Assembly (NCBI RefSeq): GCF_021462825.1
Contig: NZ_JAKEEB010000002.1
Coordinates: 124,001-188,000, forward strand
DNA: 64,000 bases
From: Streptomyces glomeratus
GTDB lineage: Bacteria; Actinomycetota; Actinomycetes; Streptomycetales; Streptomycetaceae
Direction of reading: 5' to 3'
Shown: positions 28,902 through 37,715 of the stretch, piece after piece
Layout: each line of letters starts with the position of its first letter
Position numbering within the stretch: the first letter of the stretch is position 1
Translations under genes and position numbers: made by a program
Notes under the pieces: generated by a model
What the model saw: only the letters and a program-made list of their open reading frames with translations
Told to the model about the DNA's origin: nothing
The model's database searches: none

Positions 28902-29828
28902 ATGCGCGCGCGATACGGAGTGCCCCTGGGAATCACGGCGGTGGCCGCCGCCGGACTGCTGTACTCGGCCGGGTTCGAGGCCCGGTCCTTCCGGCTGCGC
29001 CGGGTGACGGTCCCGGTGCTGCCGCCGGGCATGCGCCCGGTGCGTGTGCTCCAGGTCTCCGACATCCACATGGTGGGCGGACAGCGCAAGAAGCAGCGCT
29101 GGCTGCGCTCCCTGGCGGGACTGCGCCCCGACATCGTGATCAACACCGGGGACAACCTCTCCGATCCCGAGGGCGTGCCGGAGGTGCTGGACGCGCTGGG
29201 CCCGCTGATGGATTTCCCCGGGGCGTACGTCTTCGGATCGAACGACTACTACGGCCCCAGGCTCCGCAACCCCGCCCGCTACTTGGTGGAGAAGGCAAGG
29301 GGCAGCCACGGTCTGAACGGCAATCCGCCCGTGGTCGGGGCCGTCCACAACCCCTGGGAGGACCTGCGGGACGGCTTCGACGCGGCGGGCTGGCTGAACC
29401 TGACGAACAAGCGGGGCACGCTGAAGGTCGAGGGCCTGGAGATCGAGCTGACGGGCCTGGACGACCCGCACATCAAGCGCGACCGGTACGCGCGGGTGGC
29501 GGGCGGCCCCTCGGCGTCGGCCGACTTCTCGATCGGTGTGGTCCACGCGCCGTACCTGCGTGCCCTCGACGCGTTCACCGCGGACGGCTACCCGCTGATC
29601 CTCGCGGGCCACACCCACGGCGGCCAGCTGTGCATCCCCTTCTACGGCGCGCTGGTCACCAACTGCGATCTGGACACCGACCGGGTGAAGGGTCTGTCCC
29701 GGCACACGGCGGAAGGCCTCACCTCCTATATGCACGTGTCGGCGGGCTGCGGGACGAACCGCTACACCCCGGTACGGTTCGCATGCCCGCCGGAGGCGAC
29801 ACTGCTGACGCTGGTGGGCAGGGGGTAG
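28902..29828 (+). CDS. Membrane-anchored metallophosphoesterase (YkuE/LpxH-like)
   Basis: 308 residues. One N-terminal hydrophobic segment (residues about 8-24), then the calcineurin-like series: QVSDIHM, NTGDNLS, GSNDYYG, VVHAPYL and GHTHGGQ, supplying the two-metal site. The active domain probably faces outside the cell. Relatives hydrolyse lipid or nucleotide phosphoesters; the substrate here is unknown. The start is leaderless. Confidence 0.92.
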   Translation: MRARYGVPLGITAVAAAGLLYSAGFEARSFRLRRVTVPVLPPGMRPVRVLQVSDIHMVGGQRKKQRWLRSLAGLRPDIVINTGDNLSDPEGVPEVLDALGPLMDFPGAYVFGSNDYYGPRLRNPARYLVEKARGSHGLNGNPPVVGAVHNPWEDLRDGFDAAGWLNLTNKRGTLKVEGLEIELTGLDDPHIKRDRYARVAGGPSASADFSIGVVHAPYLRALDAFTADGYPLILAGHTHGGQLCIPFYGALVTNCDLDTDRVKGLSRHTAEGLTSYMHVSAGCGTNRYTPVRFACPPEATLLTLVGRG

Positions 29829-29932
29829 CGGAGCCACCGGCCCGGTGACTCACGCAGGGACGGCAGCCGACGCCGTAACCCGCTCGGACCACCCGTATCG
29901 CCCATTTCGCCCGGCCTGCTTAGCGTGAGGGC

Positions 29933-30715
29933 ATGATCGGGCCGCTCCCCAAGGACATCCCGGACCTCCCTCCGGTGCCGGGCATGCCGGCGCTGCTGCC
30001 GTCCACCGTGCCCCCCACCGCCGTGTTGGCCGTCATACACCACCCGAAGGTGGCCGCCTACCGCCTGATGGTGGCCCTGACGGCCGCCGCCGCGGTGGCC
30101 GTCGACCTGCACCTCGGCAACCCGGCACGGGTGCTGAGCTACTTCACGATCCAGGTCGACGCACTGCTCGCGCTCGTCTTCATCCTGTCGGCGTGGCGGG
30201 CGTGGACGGCCCACCGCCCGCTCCCGCCCCTGATGGCCGGGGGCACGGTCTTCTACGCCCTGATCACCGGCCTCGTCTACCACGTACTGCTGGTGAACGA
30301 ACCGGGCCCCTTCTCCATGACCGGCCAGACGGGGGCACCCACGGGCTGGGCAGCGCTCACCAACCAGATCCTGCACACCCTGATCCCGGTCGCGGCACTG
30401 CTCGACTGGCTGCTGCTGACGAGCCCGGTGCCCCTGGGCCTGCGCCAGGCGAGGACCTGGCTGCTGTACCCCCTGGCCTACCTGATCTTCTCCCTGATCC
30501 GCGGCGAGCGGCTCCCGCCGGGCACACCGGAGCGCTACCTGTATCCGTTCCTGGACGCGGGCCGGCTCGGCTACAAAAGCGTCCTCGCCAACGCACTCCT
30601 GCTCGGCCTGGCGTTCTTCGCCCTGGCCCTCCTCATGGTCGCCCTGGACCACGTCCGCCCGGACCCCACCCGCCGCCCGAAAACCGGATTTCGTCTCCAG
30701 CCGCCAGTGGGCTAA
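29933..30715 (+). CDS. Pr6Pr family six-helix membrane protein
   Basis: 260 residues with six hydrophobic helices. [10 protein letters not shown] and the following helix pattern resemble the Pr6Pr (FAR-17a/AIG1-like) family. Relatives in animals hydrolyse fatty-acid esters of hydroxy fatty acids; bacterial members are uncharacterised. TAGCGT (29921-29926) six bases before the ATG suggests a leaderless mRNA. It ends 33 bp before the tRNA gene and marks the left border of the accessory island. Confidence 0.82.
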   Translation: MIGPLPKDIPDLPPVPGMPALLPSTVPPTAVLAVIHHPKVAAYRLMVALTAAAAVAVDLHLGNPARVLSYFTIQVDALLALVFILSAWRAWTAHRPLPPLMAGGTVFYALITGLVYHVLLVNEPGPFSMTGQTGAPTGWAALTNQILHTLIPVAALLDWLLLTSPVPLGLRQARTWLLYPLAYLIFSLIRGERLPPGTPERYLYPFLDAGRLGYKSVLANALLLGLAFFALALLMVALDHVRPDPTRRPKTGFRLQPPVG

Positions 30716-30748
30716 AGTAAACGTCGTCGCCGCGGCAAGCAGCGACAT

Positions 30749-30822
30749 CGGGGTGTAGCGCAGCTTGGCAGCGCGCTTCGTTCGGGACGAAGAGGTCGTG
30801 GGTTCAAATCCCGCCACCCCGA
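30749..30822 (+). tRNA. tRNA-Pro (anticodon CGG)
   Basis: Full cloverleaf. Acceptor arms CGGGGTG and CACCCCG, with discriminator A; anticodon stem CTTCG/CGAAG with loop TTCGGGA, so the anticodon is CGG; T-arm GTGGG-TTCAAAT-CCCGC. CCA is not encoded. The 3' half, from the anticodon stem-loop on, is repeated at 34363 and 35487, so this is the chromosomal attachment site of one or more integrative elements. Confidence 0.97.
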
Positions 30823-30902
30823 CAGTCAAGTAGCAGGTCAGAGGGCCCTTACCGTTTCGGTGAGGGCCCTCTGGCTTTGCTGCGTGTCTAACTGCGTGAC
30901 TA
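30779..30902 (+). repeat. Attachment-site repeat, copy 1 (within tRNA-Pro)
   Basis: 124 bp from the tRNA anticodon loop through the tRNA terminator, ending TAACTGCGTGACTA. It is 120/124 identical to copy 2 at 34363-34486. Confidence 0.9.
30840..30872 (+). terminator. tRNA-Pro terminator
   Basis: AGAGGGCCCTTACC and GGTGAGGGCCCTCT pair (one G-U) around GTTTC. It is carried along within the repeated segment. Confidence 0.85.
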
Positions 30903-30904
30903 CC

Positions 30905-31375
30905 GGCACTCAGCCGGGTACCGCACAACGACGCCGCAGCCTCGAAGTGCTCGTACGCCGGCTTCCGGGCGCCGATTTCCTCCGAGATGCAGATCCCGTC
31001 AAAGAGCGACGCGAGTCCGGTCGCGACGAGCTTGGCCCGCTGGATGTCCCCCGCGCCGTTCCTCGCGACCCCGAGCGTCCACCCCCCTGTGCCCCGAAGT
31101 TCTTCGAGGCTCCTCCGAACCTCCGGGGCACAGCGCACCGACCGTGCGATGCCGTCGACGTACCCATGCCAGAGATCTTCAGGGTCGTCGCTGAGCCCTA
31201 GCGTCTCCCGCAGGTCCAGGAAATCCGAGGGGTATGCCCGCTCCCGGAGCCGATCGCAGATGACGGACTCCGCCTCTCGGGGCAGACGCCGCGAACGCAC
31301 GAAGCCTCGTGCCCGGTCCTCCAGGCCCCCGCGCCGGTCGATCAGGGTGTTGTCCAGGTCGAAAAGTGCCAGCAC
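30905..31375 (-). pseudogene. HAD hydrolase, 3'-truncated at the attachment repeat
   Basis: From GTG 31375 the frame encodes ALFDLDNTLIDRRG (HAD motif I), a helical cap, and GARKPAYEHFEAAASLCGT (motif III region). It then passes straight into the sequence next to the repeat, so motif IV (the acidic GDxxxxD) and the rest are missing. The frame stays open through the tRNA only because of base composition. About 155 residues of HAD homology remain. Deletion or rearrangement at the element border is the likely cause. Confidence 0.75.
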
Positions 31376-31487
31376 AGAGCGACCGTACGCGACAGGCGCC
31401 CGACCCAGCTTCCGTACCGCTCGTTGTCCTGGTCTCTGTCCAGTGCCCCGACGGACGGCTCCCGGGGATCGCCGGTGTGCTGACTGA

Positions 31488-33808
31488 TCACCCCCCGATG
31501 TCGGAGTCCTCCCGTGCCGCACCCAGCTGGTCCAAGAACCTGAGGATGGTCAGGGTGTTGGGGTGGTCTTCGCCCAGTACCCGCCGCCGTCGGGTCAGGG
31601 TGTCCTCGCCCAGGGTGCGGGCCTCCTCGGTCTGTCCCAGCGCCGCCAGATCGATGGCCAGGTTGGCGGCGGTGATCAGGGTGGCGGGGTGGTCTTCGCC
31701 TAGTACCCGGCGCCGTCGGGTCAGGGTGGCTTCGCCCAGGGTGCGGGCCTCCTCGGTCTGTCCCAGGTCCGCCAGCCGGATGGCGAGGTTGTGGGCGGTG
31801 CGTAGGGTGTCGGGGTGGTCTTCGCCCAGTACCCGCCGCTGCCGGGTCAGGGTGTCCTCGCCCAGGGTGCGGGCCTCCTCGGTCTGTCCCAGCGCCGCCA
31901 GCCGGATGGCCAGGTTGGAGGCGGTGGTCAGGGTCTCGGGGTGGTCTTCGCCTAGGAGTCGGCGGCGGCGCTGGAGGGTGTCCTCGTCCAGGGCGCGGGC
32001 ACTGGCGTGGTCCTCGGTGTCGTCGAGAGCGCGGGCGAGGCAGTAGGCAGTCCACAGGGTGCCTTCGTGGTCCGGGCCGAGCCGCCGTAACCAGGTGTCG
32101 TACAGCTGCTGGAGGCGGTTCCGGGCGGTACGGGCCTGGCCGCGGTCCAGCAGATACCAGCAGGCATTGCGGACCACACCCCGTCCCGCTCCGCTGGTGA
32201 TGAGGGCCGGGTCCACCGCGAGGAGATGGGGCAGCAGCACTCGCCAGGCGGGCCAGGTCGAGGCTGTCCGACGTCTCCGGGATAGGCCGCGGTCAGGAGG
32301 GCTTCGGCGTCCCGGCCCGCCTGCCGGCGTTGGTCAGGCGTGAGCTGATCACGCAGCACGGTCTGGGTCAGGCGGTGCAGCTGAAGGGTGCCGTCCTGTA
32401 CCCTCGCCAGGCTGTGCCGGGTGATCGCGTGCAGCGCTGCGCTGCCGGCCAGGCGGGTGGCCAGGGCGTCGGCCAGGGGTGTGGAGACGTTGTCGGGGAG
32501 GTGGCCGGCGCAGGTGGTGACGGGAAAGGGTTCCGGGGCCAGCAGGGTCAGGGCGGACATGAGGGCGGCTGCGCCAGGGTGGTCGGATGCCAGGCGGGTG
32601 GTGGTCAGGCGGACCTGCGCGGCCAGGGAGACGGGGTAGCCAGCCGGGCGGCCCTCGGCCAGGACCTCGGCCGTGCTCCGAGCCAGTTCCGCGCTCAGGT
32701 CGGCAGCCGACAACAGGCCGTTGGTGAGGAGGGCGGCGGCCTGGGCGAGGGCGAGCGGGAGGTCATCCAGGGTCCGGGCGAGCTCGTCGGCATCAGTCTC
32801 ACTTAGTGCGGCACCGTGGGCGTGGAGCAGGGCGACCGATTCGGCGCGAGTGAAGACGTCGACGTTCAGCGGGCTGGCGTGAGCCTGCCAGTCCGGACTG
32901 CGGGAGGTGATCAGCACGTGACCACCGCCCCCCGGGAGGTAGGGGGCCAGGATGGCGGGGTCTTCGATGTTGTCGAAGACCAGCAGCCAGCGAGAGCGGG
33001 TGCGCAGCTCACCCAACAGCACCTCCACGGCGTCGGCCGAGGGTGCGCCGGCAGGCGCCGCGCCGATACGGGTGGCGAGCTGGGCCAGCTGATCGGGGAT
33101 CAGGGCGGGATCCTCGGCGGCGATCCACCAGGCCAGTTCGTACTCGCCGGCGAAGCGGTGCGCGTATTCGACGGCGAGCTGGGTCTTACCGACCCCGCCC
33201 CGTCCGTGCAGCGCCTGAACGGCGACACGACTGCTGGCCGCCAAGGTCTGACGTAACTGGACGAGGAGGGTGTCGCGGCCGGTGAAGGAAGCGTTGCGGG
33301 CGGGCAGGTTCCACACCCGCGGCAGCGACCCGGGCAGACGGGGCCCGCTGCCACCCAGCTGCCGCAACGCCCCCGGAAAGACCGGGGCAGCGGTCGGCCG
33401 ACGCGGGCCGCTGACCGCCTCCAGCAGCACCCGCCGGGCGGCTTCCTCACCCAAATCGAACAACTTCGGGGCCAGCAGGGGGCGCAGGATCGGTGGTGAG
33501 ACGACCTCGGCCACACAGACAGGAGTGATCTTCTCCTTCATCGCCACCATGGCGGTCCACTCTGGCGTGGTGAACCGCTCCGGCTCGAAGTAGGCCGGGG
33601 AGAACAACGCCAGAAACCGCCCCGCTTCCAAAGCGGCGTTCATCTTCAGGACGAAGTTGTCACCCGCACCCCAGTCCCAGTAATCCAACTCCACCTGGAA
33701 ACCGGCATCGACCAACTGCCACGCCACCCACTCCGCCCAGGCCCGATCCGCCCCCGCATGACTGACGAACCACGCCCCGCCAGACACCCCAACGCCGCCC
33801 ATCCCCAT
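31488..33808 (-). pseudogene. TIR-NB-ARC-TPR (NLR-like) protein, frameshifted
   Basis: The 5' part (33808 to about 32270) encodes a TIR domain (residues 1-135, [12 protein letters not shown], candidate catalytic Glu83 in TTPEW) and an NB-ARC ATPase (GRGGVGKT at 202-209, [20 protein letters not shown]). Near 32261-32275 the frame is lost. The next frame continues the homology ([18 protein letters not shown]) into four TPR units ending at 31488. The total length, 2321 nt, is one base short of a whole number of codons, so a one-base deletion (or a sequencing error) explains the break. Such proteins are STAND-type sensors; TIR domains often cleave NAD+, and bacterial ones act in phage defence. 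Confidence 0.82.
31553..31990 (-). repeat. 126-bp tandem repeats encoding TPR units
   Basis: The marker GGTCTTCGCC recurs at 31565, 31691, 31817 and 31943, exactly 126 bp apart, with near-identical sequence between. Each unit codes for 42 residues (LGEDHPxTL, NLAIxLAxLGQTEEARTL). The high nucleotide identity implies recent duplication or gene conversion. Confidence 0.9.
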
Positions 33809-34362
33809 CCCCCGAAACCAGCCACCCCACTGAACCTCCGAGCCTAGAACCCCCCACCCCCAACCCGCCTGCGTTCACCCACACAAGCCAGGAATCGGGC
33901 ACGATCCGGGACCACGCCGACCACGGATGACGACGGCAGGGGTTGTGTCGTTCGCGGCTCCACTCGTCTTGTGGCTCTGCTGACAGGGCCACACGGCGAG
34001 GCGGTGCCTGACGGGGAGTGCCCGCGGGCGGCCCAGTCTCAGTTGCGGTCTCAGTAGCCGCTCGTTCCAGGGTGTCCGCCATCGTCCATCGGGGTTGGGA
34101 AGCGCCTCTGACCAGGGGCGAACGTCGATTCGTGGACGCCTATGGACGCTCACGGAGCAAGATCGGACAACTCGTAATGCGTGTTTCCGACCTGCCGGCG
34201 GGGCACAGACGCCGACAGGAGTCGGCGGGCGCTCATGGGGGGCCAAACGGGGGGCCAAACGGCACAGCCGCGGCCAGACCGTCTTGGACGGTAATGGAGC
34301 TGTTCCCACGCTGAACGAGCAGCCCGACGGCCCCGAGGCGAGGTACCCGCCCCCCGTGATCG
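33809..34362. other. Island spacer, no gene recognised
   Basis: Open frames lack codon bias or family resemblance. A short direct repeat, GGGGGGCCAAAC twice near 34236-34260, is the only visible structure. Probably degraded element DNA. Confidence 0.4.
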
Positions 34363-34486
34363 CGTTCGGGACGAAGAGGTCGTGGGTTCAAATCCCGCCC
34401 CCCCGACAGCCAAGTAGCAGGTCAGAGGGCTCTTACCGTTTCGGTGAGGGCCCTCTGGCTTTGCTGCGTGCCTAACTGCGTGACTA
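34363..34486 (+). repeat. Attachment-site repeat, copy 2
   Basis: Matches copy 1 over its full 124 bp with four substitutions, one of them (A to C) within the tRNA acceptor arm. It lacks the 5' half of the tRNA. The terminator hairpin is retained at 34424-34456. Confidence 0.9.
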
Positions 34487-34501
34487 TCGGTTCCTGAGTG
34501 T

Positions 34502-34930
34502 CTACGAGCGTCGCGGGTCGGCGCCGAAGATCCCGTCGATGACCACGGCGCCGGTCTGGATCACGGGCCGGATCCGCTTCCGGTACACCTCCTCGGTCAC
34601 GGCGGTCCCCGAGTGCCCGACGAGCCGGGAGATCTCCTCCAGCGGGACACCACGGTCGGACAGCAGGTACACGAAGCTGTGCCGCAGCTCCCTCGGCGTC
34701 CACTCGTCGGCGTTGATCCCGTCGATGCCCTTGAGTGCCTGACGGAAGGCGCGCCGGACGTTGGCAGCGTCAAGCGGCTTGCCCACGGCCGAGGAGAGGA
34801 CGAGGCCGTGCTCCTCCCAGTCGTCCCCAGCGGCGAGCCGATCCCACCCCTGTTCTTCGAACTGGTACCAGAGGGCTTCGACGCAGCGCGCCGGCAGAGC
34901 GGGCGTGCGCCGTGCTCGCGTGCCTAGAGC
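34502..34930 (-). pseudogene. Tyrosine-recombinase integrase, C-terminal fragment
   Basis: The fragment keeps RRTPALPARCVEAL, then the catalytic region RELRHSFVYLLSDRGV, RLVGHSGTAVTEEVY (His, nucleophile Tyr) and ends 16 bp from attachment copy 2. The N-terminal SAM-like and core-binding domains and the first catalytic Arg region are absent; homology stops near 34930. A full integrase of this type is about 380-460 residues. Its place beside the repeat is that of the int gene in actinobacterial integrative elements. Confidence 0.85.
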
Positions 34931-34988
34931 ACCTGAGCTTCCCAAGCTGATGGCGTCGATGTGGCGGGCCTGAGGTCCGAGCGCTCGC

Positions 34989-35285
34989 TAGCCTGGCCGC
35001 GTGATCGTCTATCCCCTGTGGCACGTAGGCCACCAGAACGAGGCCGGGCCTGACGGGGCAACCGTGCACATCGACGAGGACGGCGTCTTCATCGATGAGC
35101 AGGACGGCGACGACGTCAAGTTGCTGGGCATCTACTCGACGGAAGAGAAGGCCGAGGAATGCATCGTTCGCGCCCGTCTGCTACCAGGCTTCCAGGACGA
35201 GCCCGAGTGCTTCGTCATCGTCCCCTACCTCCTGGACGATGACACTTGGGAGGACGGCTTCGTACGCATCCCCTCTGGGGAGTAG
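34989..35285 (+). CDS. DUF7336-like small protein (CDS starts at GTG 35001)
   Basis: 94 residues encoded from GTG 35001; the interval also includes the TAGCCT box (34989-34994), six bases before the start, marking a leaderless promoter. The protein is acidic: MIVYPLWHVGHQNE, then HIDEDGVFIDEQDGDDVKLLGIYS, RARLLPGF and a DGFVRIP end, a pattern I associate with DUF7336-type proteins common in actinobacteria. It appears intact. The function is unknown; relatives often occur near mobile elements. Confidence 0.75.
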
Positions 35286-35486
35286 CGCATGGCTACGTTC
35301 GCCGTGCCATGGGCTACTCGGTCAGCACCGAACGGGCCACGGCTGTGCCGCTCCGTGCGATCAGTGAGTGAGTGTCCAACTGCGTGACAACGCCGACGAA
35401 CAGCGGCGGACGAACGCGAACGTCTTCGGACCGTCAGTGCAGGTGAGTGCCACACCAGCCCGAGGCCAGGCGCGCACCCAAGTTGC

Positions 35487-35550
35487 TTCGGGACGAAGAG
35501 GTCGTGGGTTCAAATCCCGCCACCCCCAGTGAAGTACCAGGTCAGGGGCC
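35487..35550 (+). repeat. Attachment-site repeat, copy 3 (diverged)
   Basis: TTCGGGACGAAG through the tRNA T-arm and acceptor 3' strand (CGCCACCCCC), then a diverged version of the downstream flank (GAAGTACCAGGTCAG). A GGGGCC...GGCCCC hairpin follows at about 35547-35577. Probably the outer right end of an integration. Confidence 0.85.
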
Positions 35551-35699
35551 TGATCCGCTTAGCGGGCCGGGCCCCTGAGTGGTTCCTGGAGATCGCTTGG
35601 GAGAAATCTGGGAGAAGGTCTTGGTCGGCTTCTCCCAGGAGCAGTCTCCGGTGCCGCAGGAAGAGCGGCGTTCACGCGCCCTCGGACTTGCGCGTTCGC

Positions 35700-35917
35700 T
35701 GGCTGCGGTGTGCGTCACGGACGAGGGGACCGGCTTCCCGCCGGAGTTCCTGTCCCGGGCGTTCGACCGCCTCGCCCGCGCCGAGGCCAGCCGCACCGGC
35801 GAGGGATCCGGTCTGGGGCTCGCCTTCGTCCAGGCGGTGGCCACCGTCCACGGCGGCACCGCCCACGCCGAGGACACCGGGCGCGGGGCCTGTGTCGTTC
35901 TCGTCCTGCCCTGTTGA
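35700..35917 (+). pseudogene. Sensor histidine kinase, C-terminal ATPase remnant
   Basis: About 70 residues of a HATPase_c domain: VTDEGTGFPPEF (G1 box region), then GEGSGLGLAFVQAVATVHGG (G2 box) to the natural end VLVLP. The sensor, HisKA and N-box parts are missing. It begins just after attachment copy 3, so integration or later deletion removed the 5' part. Confidence 0.75.
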
Positions 35918-36143
35918 CCGGCACACGGGTCGGGTGGCCGCGTACGGCCGGGGGCGTGGCGCCGCCTCTTCCCGGCCCGCCGGCTCACCTGGCCCCGCTG
36001 TCTCCGCCCTGTACGACGAGATCAGCCGCTACCGGCTCTACGCACTCATCGCCCTCGGCGCCGGCGCCACCGCGGCGCCTCCACGGCCCGGCCCCGTCCC
36101 TGCGTGCCGCGCGCTCTGCGGCGGCGGCTGGGATCCTGGTTCC

Positions 36144-36602
36144 GTGGCAATCGATGTGACAGTGCGGCGGGTGATCCCGCTACCGCCCGAGCAGGTCGCC
36201 GCGTACGCCATGGACTGGCGTCACGACGCGGAATGGACCCAGGGCATCCGCACAGCGGAGCTGACCCGGGAGGCGGAGGGCGGCGGGTTCGGGTTGGGCG
36301 CCGAAGTCACCCGTACGGCCCGGTTTCTCGGCCGCCGCATCGACTACGTCCTCGGGGTGACCGCATACGACCCGCCGGGGCTGCTGGACATGGTCGCTTC
36401 GGCCGCACCCATGCCGATGCGCGTCACCTACTCGTTCGAGTCCCACCCACGCGGAACCCTGGCCGGTATCCGCGTTCGTGGCGGCCCCGGCGGCCTGCTC
36501 CGGCTGGCTGATCCTCTGACGTCCCGCCAGGTCCGCTCCTCTCTCACCAAGGACCTGCGCGATCTCGAACGCCGGCTCACCGATCGTGAAGGCGACATGT
36601 GA
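36144..36602 (+). CDS. SRPBCC family protein
   Basis: 152 residues from GTG 36144. The START/Bet v1-like (SRPBCC) fold is suggested by the opening IDVTVRRVIPLPPEQVAAYAMDW, the WTQGIR turn, and the long C-terminal helix SRQVRSSLTKDLRDLERRL. Polyketide cyclase/dehydrase family members bind hydrophobic ligands. It overlaps the next gene by one base (TGATG at 36600-36604), so the two form a coupled pair. The ligand is unknown. Confidence 0.75.
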   Translation: MAIDVTVRRVIPLPPEQVAAYAMDWRHDAEWTQGIRTAELTREAEGGGFGLGAEVTRTARFLGRRIDYVLGVTAYDPPGLLDMVASAAPMPMRVTYSFESHPRGTLAGIRVRGGPGGLLRLADPLTSRQVRSSLTKDLRDLERRLTDREGDM

Positions 36603-36931
36603 TGGCGTACGACGAGGGACTGGCGGAGCGGATTCGGCAGCATCTGGGCCCCGACCCGGGCATCACCGAGAAACGCATGTTCGGCGGCCTCGCCTTCCTG
36701 CACAGGGGCAGCATGGCCGTGGGGGTGACCGGCGACGACCTCATGGTCCGAGTGGGTCCGAAGGCCACGGACGCGGCACTGGCCCGTCCGGGCGCTCGGA
36801 TCTTCGACATGGCGGGCCGCCCGATGCGCGGCTGGGTCGTGGTCGCGGGCTCCGCCGTCGCGGAGGACGAGGCCCTCGGCGAATGGATCGACGAGGGGTA
36901 CGCGTTCGCGGCCGGCCTGCCACCCAAGTGA
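36602..36931 (+). CDS. TfoX N-terminal domain protein
   Basis: 109 residues from ATG 36602 (GTG 36599 is also possible). MAYDEGLAERIRQHL, ITEKRMFGGLAFLHRGSM and MAGRPMRGWVVV are the TfoX_N signature. Stand-alone TfoX_N proteins are common in actinobacteria and have no known role in competence. Coupled to the SRPBCC gene. Confidence 0.9.
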   Translation: MAYDEGLAERIRQHLGPDPGITEKRMFGGLAFLHRGSMAVGVTGDDLMVRVGPKATDAALARPGARIFDMAGRPMRGWVVVAGSAVAEDEALGEWIDEGYAFAAGLPPK

Positions 36932-36996
36932 GTCTTCACTGTCTCGGCGAGGCTTCCGGACGGACGACCGGCCGGCCATCGGAGCCCGTCAGCGGA

Positions 36997-37596
36997 TTAC
37001 TCGGCGGTCCGGCTGGTGAGTGATCGGAGCGCGGCGCCGACGGTCGCGCGCAGCGAACCGGCGTCGGCGCCGGTGCGGGAGCGCAGGTTCACGCCGTAGG
37101 CGAGCAGCGCCAGCAGGTCTGCCGTCACGCCCGGCTCGGTGCCGGCCGCCAGCTGGCCTTGGGCCTCGGCCCGGACGAGCGCCGCGCACAGCGCGTCCCG
37201 CAGCTCCTCGTGGTGCCGGTGGAGGAAGGCGCGCACCTCCGCGTCGCCGTTCTCCGCGCCGGCCTGCGCATTCGAGACCATGCAGCCCCAGCGGGCGTAC
37301 TCGCCCGAGCACCGGACCTCGATCAGCGCGTCGAAGAACTCGGCGACGGCCGGCAGTCCGCGGCGGTCATCGGCGAGCCCACGGAACGCCGGCCTGGACC
37401 ACTGCTCCTGGTAGCGGCGCAGCGCGGCGAGATAGAGCTCCTGCTTGCCGCCGAACGTGGCGTACAGGCTGGAGCGGTTGAGGCCGGTCGCGGTCACGAC
37501 GTCCTGGATCCCGGTCATGGCGACGCCCTGTCTCCAGAACAGTCGGACGACGGTGTCCAGGGCCGCGTCCGGATCGAAGTGCTTGATGTCCGGCAT
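36997..37596 (-). CDS. TetR family transcriptional regulator
   Basis: 199 residues. The N-terminal helix-turn-helix, FDPDAALDTVVRLFWRQG then TGIQDVVTATGLNRSSLYATFGGK, is typical of TetR. The C-terminal ligand domain resembles the TetR_C group found with redox genes, and includes one Cys in WGCMVSNAQ. Divergent from the peroxiredoxin-like gene; two 20-bp operators lie between, so it probably represses both itself and that gene. Confidence 0.93.
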   Translation of the reverse strand: MPDIKHFDPDAALDTVVRLFWRQGVAMTGIQDVVTATGLNRSSLYATFGGKQELYLAALRRYQEQWSRPAFRGLADDRRGLPAVAEFFDALIEVRCSGEYARWGCMVSNAQAGAENGDAEVRAFLHRHHEELRDALCAALVRAEAQGQLAAGTEPGVTADLLALLAYGVNLRSRTGADAGSLRATVGAALRSLTSRTAE

Positions 37597-37611
37597 GAGT
37601 CACCCCACCAA

Positions 37612-37693
37612 CTTGAAACAACAGTTCCAAGATACCTGGCGCGTACCGGGGCGGCCCGCTATCTTGAAACGGTCGTTCCAAGTACCAGGTATC
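37612..37693. promoter_or_regulatory. Twin TetR operators
   Basis: Two copies of CTTGAAAC-N4-GTTCCAAG (37612-37631 and 37663-37682), spaced 51 bp centre to centre. A separate inverted repeat, GATACCTGG (37631-37639) and CCAGGTATC (37685-37693), overlaps the inner part. Confidence 0.8.
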
Positions 37694-37715
37694 GTCCGAG
37701 CACGGGGAGACCGCC

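Noticed and set aside
29762..31522. A 586-codon minus-strand frame crossing the tRNA-Pro gene
   Set aside because: Composite: only the HAD part (30905-31375) is protein-like; the rest crosses a tRNA and other genes.
34018..34314. A 98-codon plus-strand frame in the island spacer
   Set aside because: No family, weak codon bias, no ribosome-binding site.
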